Counted from the first letter of the stretch, positions 47,665-56,761 are shown. The stretch is DNA of 64,000 bases from Aquabacterium fontiphilum (GCF_009909205.1 NZ_JAAAPN010000001.1:420425-484424), one strand, 5' to 3'. A program made the numbers and translations. The notes: generated by a model from the letters alone, not told the origin.

Positions 47665-48324
47665 TCAGGCCGCAGGCGGGCTCACGCCGGGCCCCACGGG
47701 CGGAAAGGACTGAAACGCCTCGGTGGCTTCCATCTGCGCGGCCAAGGCAGCCAGCGCAGGGTAGGCCTGGGCGTGGGCCACATCGGGCTCCACCGCGCCC
47801 ACGAACTGCCAGGCCACCGCCGCCGTGATGCCCGCCTGCCGCGCGGGCACGCCGTCGCGCGGCGCCAGTGCAGCGCCCCGTTGCACCACTTCGTGTTCCA
47901 GCCCGGCCAGCGCGGCGGCCAGCTGCCCGCGCACGCGCGCCAGCCAAGGCGCGTGCTGTTTGTCGGCCGGGCGCAGGTTGCGTTCGTAGATGGACTGCAC
48001 GCCTTTTTCGCATGCGGCCAGCGCGAGGCTCAAGGCGCGGAAGTCATGCTGCAGCTCGGCCGGGTCGCTCGGCCACAGCGCCCGCCCGCCGGTGTGCGCC
48101 GCCTCGATGAACTGCAGGATGAGCGACGAATCCATCAACACCTCGCCATCGGCACAGATGAGCGTGGGCGCCTTCACGACCGGGTTGATGCGTTGAAACT
48201 GTTCGAAGGTGCTGACCACCGACACCGCTTCGTGTTCGAAGGGCACGCCCAGGCAGCGCATCGAAATCGCGACGCGGCGGACGTAAGGTGAATCAAGCAT
48301 GCCGATGAGGCGCATGGCGGGCAT
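47665..48324 (-). CDS. Glutathione S-transferase family protein
   Basis: 219 residues. N-terminal thioredoxin-like domain with LIGMLDSPYVRRVAISMRCLG and the cis-Pro glutathione site VKAPTLICADGEVLMDSSLI; an all-helical C-terminal domain follows. Ser replaces the catalytic Cys of thioredoxins at DSPYVRR. Start at ATG 48324 with AGGAG upstream. Substrate unknown. Confidence 0.9.
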   Translation of the reverse strand: MPAMRLIGMLDSPYVRRVAISMRCLGVPFEHEAVSVVSTFEQFQRINPVVKAPTLICADGEVLMDSSLILQFIEAAHTGGRALWPSDPAELQHDFRALSLALAACEKGVQSIYERNLRPADKQHAPWLARVRGQLAAALAGLEHEVVQRGAALAPRDGVPARQAGITAAVAWQFVGAVEPDVAHAQAYPALAALAAQMEATEAFQSFPPVGPGVSPPAA

Positions 48325-48720
48325 GGTGGGCTCCTGGGTTGCTGGTTGTGGCGTCCAGTTTGCCTGGGTTTGCGCGCAACAGCCCCACCGAGCGGCCCAC
48401 GCCGCTCATGTCCCCCGTGCCCGGCTGCGCCGGCCACTCCTCCTTTACTTCGCTGTGTGGGCCGCTCGGTGGGGCTGTTTGGGGGGCGGTGGGGTAGGGG
48501 AGGGGAGTCAGGAGTGCGCTGTAGTGGTAGCCGAGCGGATGCGGTTGGGTGGCTGCTACAGGCTGAACTAAGTCATTCGGCAAGACCTGAGCGAACGCCC
48601 GCCACCGACGAAAGCAGTCACTTGAATGCGCCGCTGCAATATTGAACAAATCAACGGAATGGACCAAACCGCTTTGGGGCTTCATGCCGGAAGCGTCCGA
48701 GAACATGTCTACGCCCTTGC
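48325..48720. other. Intergenic region at the left edge of the accessory islet
   Basis: Contains the inverted-repeat element at 48378-48479, a G-rich stretch after it, and then more A/T-rich sequence up to the AbiEii stop. A 152-codon minus-strand frame (48293-48751) crosses the repeat and is not believed to be a gene. Confidence 0.5.
48378..48479. repeat. Inverted-repeat element with 23-bp perfect arms
   Basis: A 23-base segment at 48378-48400 (AACAGCCCCACCGAGCGGCC and three more bases) is repeated as its exact reverse complement at 48457-48479. The 56-base spacer reads on the minus strand as peptide SEVKEEWPAQPGTGDMSG, a sequence I associate with intergenic repeats scattered in Comamonadaceae genomes. 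It could be a REP/BIME-like or small transposon-derived element. Confidence 0.7.
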
Positions 48721-49629
48721 TTAGCGCCATGTTGCTGCATGCCGGTCCCATTGTCCTTGAGCAGCCTCGGGCTGTGCCAATCCGGTAATGATCGGGCGAA
48801 AGAAGCGGCGTAACTCCTCTACCAGTTGCGCGAACTCAGGAGGGTTGACAGTCGGGCGCGTGCGTCGCAAGAAGGCTGTCCATTGGCCCTTCTGCTCGAC
48901 GAAGGACGCGAATGTATCGCCAAGCCCTATAGGCATGGATGTGGGAACAGAGGTTTCGCGGCGTCGTAGCGTGCCGGACACCGCTTCAACCATCGCCGCT
49001 AGGTCGAAGGTGAAAGTTCGGGTTGCAAGCCAGATGTCGTAGAAGTCTTTGAGCCGACTGTTGGCCTCGCCGAACCGAATCATGGCTTCGAACTTCTCTG
49101 CAACGACCGTCTCTGGCGGGTACATCAGGATGCTGGCCCGGGGTAGATCGTCGAGCAGGCACGGGAAGTCTGCGCGCTTAGGCGCTGGGTAGACGTGATC
49201 GCCGAATCCGATGTCGATCTGCACTGGAATGACTGCACGGTCAAGGAGCCCTTGCAATCTGAGCGTCGCGCCCTGGTACTTGTCAGCCTCTCGGGCAGGC
49301 TCGACCTTCAATGTTGTTAGATCGAAAACGATGCCATCTACGGGTGCACTGACGGCGCAGATGCGCGCAAACAAGTCCGTCAAGGCGATTGGATCAGGAC
49401 TGCCCTGACCTAGAAGATCAAGGTCCTTGGTTGGGCGGGAGACATGCTCTGGCCAGGTGACGAAAAGTGTGGCGCCTTTGAGCACGTAGTGCTCGCCAGC
49501 CTCGGTCAGGCTCAGGCGAAACAGGAATCGCTCGATGGCGTAGCGGCTCAGCACCCAGGTGAAGTCTTCGCCATGCTGGCGGGCGTGGTTGTAGAGCCGT
49601 TGTCGGATCGATGCCGCGATGTCTTTCAT
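48721..49629 (-). CDS. AbiEii/AbiGii-type nucleotidyltransferase toxin
   Basis: 302 residues. YVLKGATLFVTWPEHVSRPTKDLDLLG contains the nucleotidyltransferase core with the GG/S replaced by KGAT and the metal-binding DLDLL. VVAEKFEAMIRFGEANSRLKDFYDIW is the second conserved block. This family is the toxin of type IV AbiE phage-abortive systems, which transfers nucleotides (CMP or GMP) to RNA. Overlaps the antitoxin gene by ATGA. Confidence 0.9.
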   Translation of the reverse strand: MKDIAASIRQRLYNHARQHGEDFTWVLSRYAIERFLFRLSLTEAGEHYVLKGATLFVTWPEHVSRPTKDLDLLGQGSPDPIALTDLFARICAVSAPVDGIVFDLTTLKVEPAREADKYQGATLRLQGLLDRAVIPVQIDIGFGDHVYPAPKRADFPCLLDDLPRASILMYPPETVVAEKFEAMIRFGEANSRLKDFYDIWLATRTFTFDLAAMVEAVSGTLRRRETSVPTSMPIGLGDTFASFVEQKGQWTAFLRRTRPTVNPPEFAQLVEELRRFFRPIITGLAQPEAAQGQWDRHAATWR

Positions 49630-50243
49630 TGCATGGCCTTGATCAAGGGCTCTATCAGACCGGCAACCCGGTCAATCTTCGCGAATGCCATGAGCTCGCC
49701 AGGCGTGGTTTTCCGTTGGCGAAGGGCATCTCGCAGGGCTTCAATGGCGATATCCTCACCAACGTGGCGTCGGTGCTTGAAGCAGTCAACGACAGTTTTG
49801 GCTACGCCGTAGATCGGCACGTGGACGCCTTCCACCTCGACATGCTCGATCCCGGCCGTCAAGGCCTCGCCGGTGGCCCTGACGATTTCCAGGCGAAAGC
49901 CCGGCGTTTGAGGCGAGCGGGCCTTGTGTGGAATCGTCATCCAGACGGCATGCGGTAACTGGGTGGTCAACTCGTGATAGTTCAGGGCGCTGATCAGACT
50001 GATCACCCCATTTGGCACCAGGCGCGCGGCTTCTGCGAGATCGTGCGCTACATGTGACCCTACGTTTTCTGGCTCCTGGTAAAGCCCACGCCTGAGGCGT
50101 GTCAGCTCGCCCGCGTCGGTCATGCGCTTCAGGTAGACGAGTGGAATGCCTGCGGCCTTGAAATCGCGTGCGCGCGCAATCCCCAGCGCCCTGGTTAGAC
50201 GGAGCGCGTTTTCGCGGTGTGTCCTATGACCTTTGGTCCTCAT
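49626..50243 (-). CDS. AbiEi-type antitoxin/regulator
   Basis: 205 residues. An N-terminal winged helix (ARDFKAAGIPLVYLKRMTDAGELTRLRRGLY) and a C-terminal antitoxin domain (YGVAKTVVDCFKHRRHVGEDIAIEALRDALR) define the AbiEi family. It neutralises AbiEii and represses its own promoter. Start chosen at ATG 50243; an in-frame TTG at 50261 is an alternative but falls in the probable operator. Divergent from the giant XRE gene, whose start is 86 bases away. Confidence 0.9.
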   Translation of the reverse strand: MRTKGHRTHRENALRLTRALGIARARDFKAAGIPLVYLKRMTDAGELTRLRRGLYQEPENVGSHVAHDLAEAARLVPNGVISLISALNYHELTTQLPHAVWMTIPHKARSPQTPGFRLEIVRATGEALTAGIEHVEVEGVHVPIYGVAKTVVDCFKHRRHVGEDIAIEALRDALRQRKTTPGELMAFAKIDRVAGLIEPLIKAMQ

Positions 50244-50251
50244 GTTACCTA

Positions 50252-50281
50252 TTGTAGGCAAAAATCAGAAATTGCCGACAA
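50252..50281. promoter_or_regulatory. Candidate AbiEi operator
   Basis: TTGTAGGCAA and TTGCCGACAA form an inverted repeat (9 of 10 positions symmetric) with a 10-base spacer, just upstream of the AbiEi start. AbiEi homologues bind inverted repeats at their promoter. Confidence 0.6.
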
Positions 50282-50292
50282 GAAAGGCGAAG

Positions 50293-50332
50293 TTGGATGA
50301 TGTTGCTGATGTCATATAATTAGTATGACATG
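50293..50332 (+). promoter_or_regulatory. Promoter and palindromic operator of the giant XRE gene
   Basis: TTGGAT (50293-50298) and a perfect TATAAT (50315-50320) are 16 bases apart. The palindrome GTCATA-N7-TATGAC (50311-50329) covers the -10 box and abuts ATG 50330. Transcription would start within a few bases of the start codon and no ribosome site is visible, so the message is close to leaderless. The likely repressor is the gene's own XRE domain. Confidence 0.7.
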
Positions 50333-53300
50333 AGCTTGCTTGAACCAGAATCGACCCCCGACTTGGATCCCCGCCGCGTTAAGGCCGCCCGGGCGCTTTT
50401 GGCTTGGTCGCAGCAGGATCTTGCCAAGGCGGCCAACGTCGCCACATCCACAGTGGCTGACTTCGAGCGCGGTCGCCGGACACCCGTGGCCAATAACGCC
50501 CAGGCCATCCGTTCCGCCCTTGAAAGGGAGGGGATTCGATTTTTGTCCACCGGCGCGGTGATGGGTCCAACGGTGCCGATCGCGGGCCAGTCCAGTCGTC
50601 CGGGCATGCCCGTGAGATGGGTCAGTGGTGCGGACTTGGCAGAGTGGGCAGGCCGCATAGATGGCGCCTTCAGCTTGCCGACCTTGTTGGCGTTTTTGAT
50701 CCGGGCTACTCACGGAAACACGGTTCGGATGCGCATCCCCGCCGACGAAGGCGTTCGACATCCTGGCTGGGACGCCAGAACCGTATGTGACGTTGCCAGC
50801 GAATACGTACCCGCCGGTACTGCGGGCTGGGAGCTCAGTGCTCAGCGCAGCGACGTTCCCGGGAAGGCTGAAAAAGACTATCGCAAACGCACGGCTGAGC
50901 CCGATGGGGTTGACCCAGCGTCATCGACCTACATCTTTGTCACATTGCAGCACTGGCCCAAAAAAGACGAATGGGCGTCAGCAAAAAAAGCCGAAGGCCC
51001 ATGGCTTGACGTGCGCGTCTATGACGCTGACGACCTAGTTCACTGGATTGAACAGGCCCCTGCCGTTGGCCTGTGGTTGGCAGTTCGACTGGACAAGCGG
51101 CCGCCCGGTACGCGGGAGCTTGACGAGATGTGGGTGGAATGGTCGCGAGCCACGCAGTGGCCGCTGACCGAAGAGCTTGTGCTCTCCGACCGCGACCAAG
51201 ACGCCGCCATGGTGCTCCGCTGGTTGCGTGGCGCGCCGTCGGTGTTGTCTTTGCAGGCGACAACCACCGATGAAGTGGTGGCGTTTTTCCATGCCGCACT
51301 CAGTGAGCTGCCCGAAGACCTGAGCAAGGCTTACCGTGCCCGCTCCATTGTGGCCACCACCGCCGAGGCAGCTCGGGCGCTCGCCAACGCGCAGAGCGAG
51401 TTGATCATCGTTCTGACCGAGCAGTTGCCGGGTCTTGCCCGAACGCTGGCTGACCGAGGGCACTTCGTGCTTCAGGCTTATGACGAGCACGTAGCCTCAA
51501 ACGGGCAAGTTCGCGCATTGGCTCGGCCATCAAGGGAAGGCATTGCCTGCGCGCTTCAGGCTGCAGGGATCGCCGAACCAAGAGCCCAAGCCCTGGCACG
51601 CGACAGCGCTCGCAACCTCGCTGTTTTGCGCCGACTGATCCCGACAGCCGCCGGCAGTAAGCCCACGTGGGCAGATAGCCCGCCACCCCATGAGCTGTTG
51701 GCCGCGTTGCTTGCCGGGGGCTGGGATGAAAACGTCGAAGCGGATAAAGCGCGCTTGTCGGAACTTGCCGATGCGCCCTATGACCGGGTCACCGCTGCCC
51801 TGACGCCCTATGTCGGCCAGTTCGACAGCCCACTGCAGAAAGTGGGTGCCACATGGCGCGTCGCTTCACCGTACGACGCCTGGCTGCGGCTGGCGCGGTA
51901 CCTGACGGTGAGGGACATCGAACGCTTCGAGTCCGCCGCTCATGCTGTATTGGGTTCAGCCGACCCACGATTCGAGATGGCGCCTGGTGAACGCTGGATG
52001 GCCGCGATCAAAGGCGTCCGCCCGGTGTATTCCGGGATGCTGCGCCATGGGATCGGGCAGGTTCTGATCCTCATTGCGCTCTGGGGCAAAGAAGTCACCA
52101 CGGTACCCAACGCGTCGCGGCGAGCGGATGCGATTGTCGAAAGGCTGCTGCACGACGCCGATGGACGACGGTGGTGGTCATTGTCGCGCGACTTCCGCCT
52201 CTTGGCCGAAGCCTCTCCCGAAGCCTTTCTGTCTGCGGTGGAGGACAGCCTGGACCAAGCCAGTCCACCGATCGGCGCGCTGTTCGGCTCAGACGAAGGC
52301 GGGCTGAATGGCACCGAGTACCTGTCCGATTTGATGTGGGCGTTGGAGTCGCTGGCCTGGTCGCCGCAGTGGATGCCACGTGTGACACTTCTCCTGGCAC
52401 GGTTGGACGCCATCGACGTCAAGCCAAGACGCTATGCGAACGGTCCCGCACGCAGTCTGCGCGGAATTCATCTGCTGTGGCATCCGCAGACCTTTGCGAC
52501 GCTCGACGAGCGACTGCGTGCACTGGACCTGATCCGTAAACGCGAACCCCATGCGGCCTGGAAGTTGATGCTGGGCATCTTGCCGCGTGGGCGTGATTCG
52601 TCTACTCCTTCGCCCTTGCCTCGATGGCGCGACTTCAGCGTTGATGAAGTCGAGGTCGTCACATGGGGGCTGATACAGCGCGGTGCCACGCTCATCAGCG
52701 AACGCCTTCTCGCGGATGTCGGGGAGACACCGGTGCGCTGGGTGGCGCTGCTTGACCGACTTGGTGACCTCGCGCCGGGCCCAGATGCCGCCGTGGATGT
52801 TCTCGTGGCAAAAGAACCGCTCATCACCCGCCAGGAGGATCGCATGATCTTCTGGGATAAGTTGCGCGATGTCTTGCACCGCCACAGGCAGTTCCCGGAT
52901 GCAGATTGGTGTTTGCAGCCCGCTGTGCTGGACCGTCTGGCAGCCATTTACGATCACTTCACCCCTGCCGATCACTTGCAGCGAATGGCGTGGCTTTTCA
53001 AGCAGGCAGTGGCGTTGCCCAGCCCGCCAAAGGCAGGCTGGGAGGCCGAGCAGCGGGCCGTCGATGCCGCCCGTGTCGAGGCGGCTCACGCCCTCTACGC
53101 GAGCGAAGGCATCGCTGGCGTGTTGGCGTTATCCAGGCTGAGCGACGCGCCCGGCTTCATTGGCAAGGCATTGCATGACGGCGGCCTCGCGAACGAGGAT
53201 GTAGACAAGTTGATTGAAGCAGCCGCGCGCAGCGACAACCCTTGCGAACGTGACGTCGCACATGGTTTGATCGTGTCTGGCTTGCGGGGGCGGGGCGCAG

Positions 53301-54397
53301 ATTGGGGCGTCGGCTTGATCAACAGGGCATGCGCAGAGCACTGGGGCGACGATGCCTTGATGACGGTGCTGCGTGCGCTTCCGATGGAGCGATGGGTCTG
53401 GGATCAGGTTGCAGACATCGGGGGCGAAACGGAGGTCAACTACTGGAAACGTGCCCCTGTGTTTTGGGTGGATGGCGACAGTGCCAACACCGCATACGCC
53501 ATCCACCAATTCATCAAGGCGGGACGGGCGCGTCATGCACTCGCCTTGGCCGACGGTAACGGCAAGGTGGACTTGTCATCAGCGTTGCTGATTGAGCTGC
53601 TGCAGCAGGCCGCGCATCAGCCCGTCGAAGATGACGTGAGTGGCAACGATGCGACCATGTTCCAGTATCACGTTGCCAATATCCTTGCCTTGCTTGACGA
53701 GCGGGACGACGTAGACCGAAAGACACTGGTCGCGCTGGAGTGGAACTACCTTCAGCTGCTTGAGGACTCTTCCCGCCCACCGAAGGTTCTCCTCCAGGCG
53801 TTGTCAGAGGATCCGGAGCTCTTCATTCAGATGCTGAGCGCAGTCTTCCGGCCAGCAGAGGACAGTGGTGTGGTTGAGGATGAACCAGCAGATGCTGAGC
53901 AGGCGAGTGCAGTTGCGCATCAGGCCTACAGCCTGCTGGGACTCTGGAATCGCCTGCCAGGTACGCGTGGCGACGGAACGATTGACGGTAAGGCGCTGGA
54001 AAACTGGATCAAGGAGGCCCGCAGTCTTGCCAAGGCCGTTGGACGCGAGGAAATTGCCCTTGATCGCATCGGCACCATGCTTGCTGCATCGCCAATGGGG
54101 GCGGATGGAGTCTGGCCGGCGGAGCCTGTGCGCGACGTGCTCGATCTCTTCCGCAACAAAGCGATGCTGGATGGCTTTTGCGTGGGCAAAGTCAATCTGC
54201 GAGGTGTGACATCACGCATGCCGCGCGACGGTGGGGCTCTTGAACGCAGTGAGGCGGCCAAGTATCGTGCTTGGGCCAAGGCGGTCGCTTATGAACACCC
54301 TCATACGGCCAAGGCACTGGATCGCCTCGCTGAAGGATATGAGATGGACGCCGAACGACATGATGAACGCGCCGAACGCCTTGATTGGGAGGGGTAG
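50330..54397 (+). CDS. Giant XRE-nuclease-like-STAND-like protein, candidate defence effector
   Basis: 1355 residues. An XRE helix-turn-helix occupies about 15-70 (ARALLAWSQQDLAKAANVAT). Residues 130-255 resemble a restriction-endonuclease fold: GWD at 147-149, WELSAQ at 167-172, KAEKDYRKRT at 179-188, STYIFVTLQHWPKK, and WLDVRVYDADDLVHWIEQAP. Residues 275-520 resemble the core of STAND NTPases (ELIIVLTEQL as a Walker-B-like strand, then RPSREGIACALQAAGI and NLAVLRRLI), but the Walker A site reads LSLQATTTDEV without GKT. The remaining 800 residues look helical. No family name is known to me. Lower GC than the flanks and placement with AbiE suggest horizontal transfer and a defence function. 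Confidence 0.75.
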   Translation: MSLLEPESTPDLDPRRVKAARALLAWSQQDLAKAANVATSTVADFERGRRTPVANNAQAIRSALEREGIRFLSTGAVMGPTVPIAGQSSRPGMPVRWVSGADLAEWAGRIDGAFSLPTLLAFLIRATHGNTVRMRIPADEGVRHPGWDARTVCDVASEYVPAGTAGWELSAQRSDVPGKAEKDYRKRTAEPDGVDPASSTYIFVTLQHWPKKDEWASAKKAEGPWLDVRVYDADDLVHWIEQAPAVGLWLAVRLDKRPPGTRELDEMWVEWSRATQWPLTEELVLSDRDQDAAMVLRWLRGAPSVLSLQATTTDEVVAFFHAALSELPEDLSKAYRARSIVATTAEAARALANAQSELIIVLTEQLPGLARTLADRGHFVLQAYDEHVASNGQVRALARPSREGIACALQAAGIAEPRAQALARDSARNLAVLRRLIPTAAGSKPTWADSPPPHELLAALLAGGWDENVEADKARLSELADAPYDRVTAALTPYVGQFDSPLQKVGATWRVASPYDAWLRLARYLTVRDIERFESAAHAVLGSADPRFEMAPGERWMAAIKGVRPVYSGMLRHGIGQVLILIALWGKEVTTVPNASRRADAIVERLLHDADGRRWWSLSRDFRLLAEASPEAFLSAVEDSLDQASPPIGALFGSDEGGLNGTEYLSDLMWALESLAWSPQWMPRVTLLLARLDAIDVKPRRYANGPARSLRGIHLLWHPQTFATLDERLRALDLIRKREPHAAWKLMLGILPRGRDSSTPSPLPRWRDFSVDEVEVVTWGLIQRGATLISERLLADVGETPVRWVALLDRLGDLAPGPDAAVDVLVAKEPLITRQEDRMIFWDKLRDVLHRHRQFPDADWCLQPAVLDRLAAIYDHFTPADHLQRMAWLFKQAVALPSPPKAGWEAEQRAVDAARVEAAHALYASEGIAGVLALSRLSDAPGFIGKALHDGGLANEDVDKLIEAAARSDNPCERDVAHGLIVSGLRGRGADWGVGLINRACAEHWGDDALMTVLRALPMERWVWDQVADIGGETEVNYWKRAPVFWVDGDSANTAYAIHQFIKAGRARHALALADGNGKVDLSSALLIELLQQAAHQPVEDDVSGNDATMFQYHVANILALLDERDDVDRKTLVALEWNYLQLLEDSSRPPKVLLQALSEDPELFIQMLSAVFRPAEDSGVVEDEPADAEQASAVAHQAYSLLGLWNRLPGTRGDGTIDGKALENWIKEARSLAKAVGREEIALDRIGTMLAASPMGADGVWPAEPVRDVLDLFRNKAMLDGFCVGKVNLRGVTSRMPRDGGALERSEAAKYRAWAKAVAYEHPHTAKALDRLAEGYEMDAERHDERAERLDWEG

Positions 54398-54971
54398 GTC
54401 GGCGTCATGTCGAGCGGGTGCCCAATCTTGCTGCCGCGATGCTTCATTTTCAACAGACAGGGGCTTCTTCGCGGAGTGCTGTGCTAAGCGTCGCGCTGCT
54501 TATCCATTTGGCCGTTTTGCCGCTTGGCATATGGACCCAATGTCTGGTTCTCCGAGCTAACCAGTCCTTCGGTTCGATCAGAAAGATATCAGCAATCGCT
54601 GCATAGCAGTCTCCCATCACCGACACCGCACATTCGGTCGCTCGATTCACCTCGCCTCAGCCCCTCATCCCCCAGCCTCATCCCCCGGCCTGCCCGGCGC
54701 CTTCGATGTCGCCGAGAAGCGCAGCAGTCAGGTGGGCGCGCGCAGCGCGCTTTGTCCATCAAGCTCGCCGAGGCTGTTTGAGCGGAGTGGCCGCAGGCCG
54801 CGCAGCGAGTTCCTCGGCGCCACCTGGCTGAGAGCATCGCAGGGCAGTCCCGCTCGTTGAGCGGGACCGGCATCGTCAAGCCGGGCGGGCCGGGGGGTGA
54901 GGCTGGGCGCACGCCACAGGCACAGCGATTGCCGCAGACGCAGCACACGTTGCCACAAGGGGCTCAGCACG
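54398..54971. other. Intergenic region at the right edge of the accessory islet
   Basis: The first 270 bases are A/T-richer than the core genome and hold no recognised gene. The rest is the inverted-repeat element at 54671-54907, followed by the upstream sequence of the DUF305 gene. Short open frames here have no coding character. Confidence 0.5.
54671..54907. repeat. MITE-like element with 28-bp terminal inverted repeats
   Basis: Arms of 28 bases at 54671-54698 and 54880-54907 match in 26 positions (CCCAGCCTCATCCCCCGGCC is the left start). The 181-base interior has no transposase but contains further inverted pairs (for example GTCCCGCTC-GTT-GAGCGGGAC, 54847-54867). The size of 237 bases and the terminal repeats resemble a miniature inverted-repeat transposable element. 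No clear target-site duplication was identified. Confidence 0.65.
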
Positions 54972-55541
54972 ATGAACGACCAGCATGACGCCAAGCAACA
55001 CGCCATGAAGATGGGTTGGGGCAGGTTCTTCGCCATGATCGCCACGTCGACCATCGTCATGTTCCCGCTGATGTATCAACTGGTCTACACCGGCGAGCAC
55101 GCCACGTTCAGCCTGACGCGGCTGGTGTCGTCTGTCGTGATGGGGTGTGTCATGGCCGTCATCATGCTGGGCTTCATGTGGAAGATGTACGCAGGCCCGG
55201 CGATGAAGTTGGCGGTGCTGGCGGGGGCCATCTTCTTGGGCTTTGGCGTGCTCGCGATCAACCGTGAGCAGACGCTGATTGATGACGTGGCGTTCATGAA
55301 ATCCATGATTCCGCATCACTCGATCGCGATCAACAACGCCCGCAAGGCCAACATACGAGACCCGCGCGTCCGCAAGCTGGCCGATGACATCATCCGTGCG
55401 CAGGTCAAGGAGATCGCCATCATGAAACTGCTGGCCGACGACATCGAGCGCAACGGCACGCGAGGCGCCACGACGCTGCCGCCAAGGACCGCCGCGCGGA
55501 CGCCGGACATGCAGCCAGAGATCGACGAGGCCGTCCGGTAA
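54972..55541 (+). CDS. DUF305 family membrane protein
   Basis: 189 residues. Three hydrophobic helices (about 20-40, 50-72, 78-98) are followed by the DUF305 core: FMKSMIPHHSIAINNARKA and KLADDIIRAQVKEIAIMKLL. The His pair and regularly spaced helical residues suggest metal (copper) handling, which is reported for some DUF305 proteins. Start chosen at ATG 54972 with AAGGGG upstream; the frame is open further upstream into the repeat. Confidence 0.85.
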   Translation: MNDQHDAKQHAMKMGWGRFFAMIATSTIVMFPLMYQLVYTGEHATFSLTRLVSSVVMGCVMAVIMLGFMWKMYAGPAMKLAVLAGAIFLGFGVLAINREQTLIDDVAFMKSMIPHHSIAINNARKANIRDPRVRKLADDIIRAQVKEIAIMKLLADDIERNGTRGATTLPPRTAARTPDMQPEIDEAVR

Positions 55542-55555
55542 AGGCCTCGCGCAGA

Positions 55556-56761
55556 TCAGAAGAACGCCTGAATCCCGGTCTGCGCCCGCCCCAGGATCAG
55601 CGCGTGCACATCGTGCGTGCCCTCATAGGTGTTGACCACCTCCAGGTTCACCAGATGCCGCGCCACGCCGAACTCGTCGCTGATGCCGTTGCCGCCCATC
55701 ATGTCGCGGGCCAGGCGGGCGATGTCCAATGCCTTGCCGCAGTTGTTGCGCTTCATGATCGAGGTGATCTCGACTGCGGCCTTGCCTTCGTCCTTCAGCC
55801 GCCCCAGCCGCAGGCTGCCCTGCAGGCCCAGCGCGATCTCGGTCTGCATGTCGGCCAGCTTCTTCTGAATCAGCTGATTGGCCGCCAGCGGCCGGCCGAA
55901 TTGCTGCCGGTCGAGCACATACTGCCGCGCGCGAAACCAGCAATCCTCGGCCGCGCCCATCGCGCCCCATGAGATCCCATAGCGCGCGCTGTTCAGGCAG
56001 GTGAATGGCCCCTTCAGCCCGCGCACCGTCGGGAACGCGTTCTCTTCCGGCACGAACACCTCGTCCATCACGATCTCGCCCGTGATGCTCGCGCGCAGCC
56101 CCACCTTGCCGTGGATGGCCGGTGCGCTCAGGCCCTTCCAACCCTTCTCGAGCACGAAGCCGCGGATCTGGTCCTTGACGCGACCGCCGACGTCTTCCTC
56201 ACACTGCGCCCACACCACGAACACATCCGCAATCGGCGCGTTGCTGATCCACATCTTGCTGCCGCGCAGCGTGTAGCCGCCGTCGACCCGTGTGGCGCGC
56301 GTCTTCATGCTGGCCGGGTCGGAGCCATGATCGGGCTCGGTCAGGCCAAAGCAGCCGATGAACTCGCCGCTGGCCAGCTTGGGCAGGTACTTGCGCCGTG
56401 TCGCTTCGTTGCCGAAGGCGTAGATGGGCAGCATCACCAGCGACGACTGCACGCTCATCATCGAGCGGTAGCCCGAATCCACCCGCTCGACCTCGCGCGC
56501 GATGAGCCCGTAGCTCACGTAGTTCAGCCCCGCGCCGCCATACTCGGCCGGGATGGTGGCGCCCAGCAGCCCCAGTTCGCCCATCTCGCGAAAGATGGCC
56601 GGGTCAGTCTGCTCGTTGCGAAACGCCAGCGTCACGCGTGGCAGCAGCTTGTCTTGTGCATAAGCGCGTGCGGCGTCGCGCACCTGGCGCTCATCGGTGC
56701 TGAGCTGGTCGTCCAGCAGCAGCGGGTCGGCCCAGTTGAAGGATGCGTGGTCGGTGCTCAT
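55556..56761 (-). CDS. gcdH: Glutaryl-CoA dehydrogenase
   Basis: 401 residues. The catalytic Glu lies in [18 protein letters not shown], and [19 protein letters not shown] is the FAD/substrate region of glutaryl-CoA dehydrogenase. The enzyme oxidises and decarboxylates glutaryl-CoA to crotonyl-CoA. It lies downstream of the PimC/PimD-like genes on the same strand with a 40-base gap. Start chosen at ATG 56761; a longer frame to 56785 is possible. No strong ribosome site is seen. Confidence 0.9.
   Translation of the reverse strand: MSTDHASFNWADPLLLDDQLSTDERQVRDAARAYAQDKLLPRVTLAFRNEQTDPAIFREMGELGLLGATIPAEYGGAGLNYVSYGLIAREVERVDSGYRSMMSVQSSLVMLPIYAFGNEATRRKYLPKLASGEFIGCFGLTEPDHGSDPASMKTRATRVDGGYTLRGSKMWISNAPIADVFVVWAQCEEDVGGRVKDQIRGFVLEKGWKGLSAPAIHGKVGLRASITGEIVMDEVFVPEENAFPTVRGLKGPFTCLNSARYGISWGAMGAAEDCWFRARQYVLDRQQFGRPLAANQLIQKKLADMQTEIALGLQGSLRLGRLKDEGKAAVEITSIMKRNNCGKALDIARLARDMMGGNGISDEFGVARHLVNLEVVNTYEGTHDVHALILGRAQTGIQAFF

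Noticed and set aside
48293..48751. 152-codon minus-strand frame across the left inverted repeat
   Set aside because: It runs through the repeat element and overlaps both the AbiEii end and the GST start; peptide resembles known spurious repeat translations.
48721..54397. CRISPR array or Cas genes within the islet
   Set aside because: No regularly spaced direct repeats and no Cas motifs were seen.
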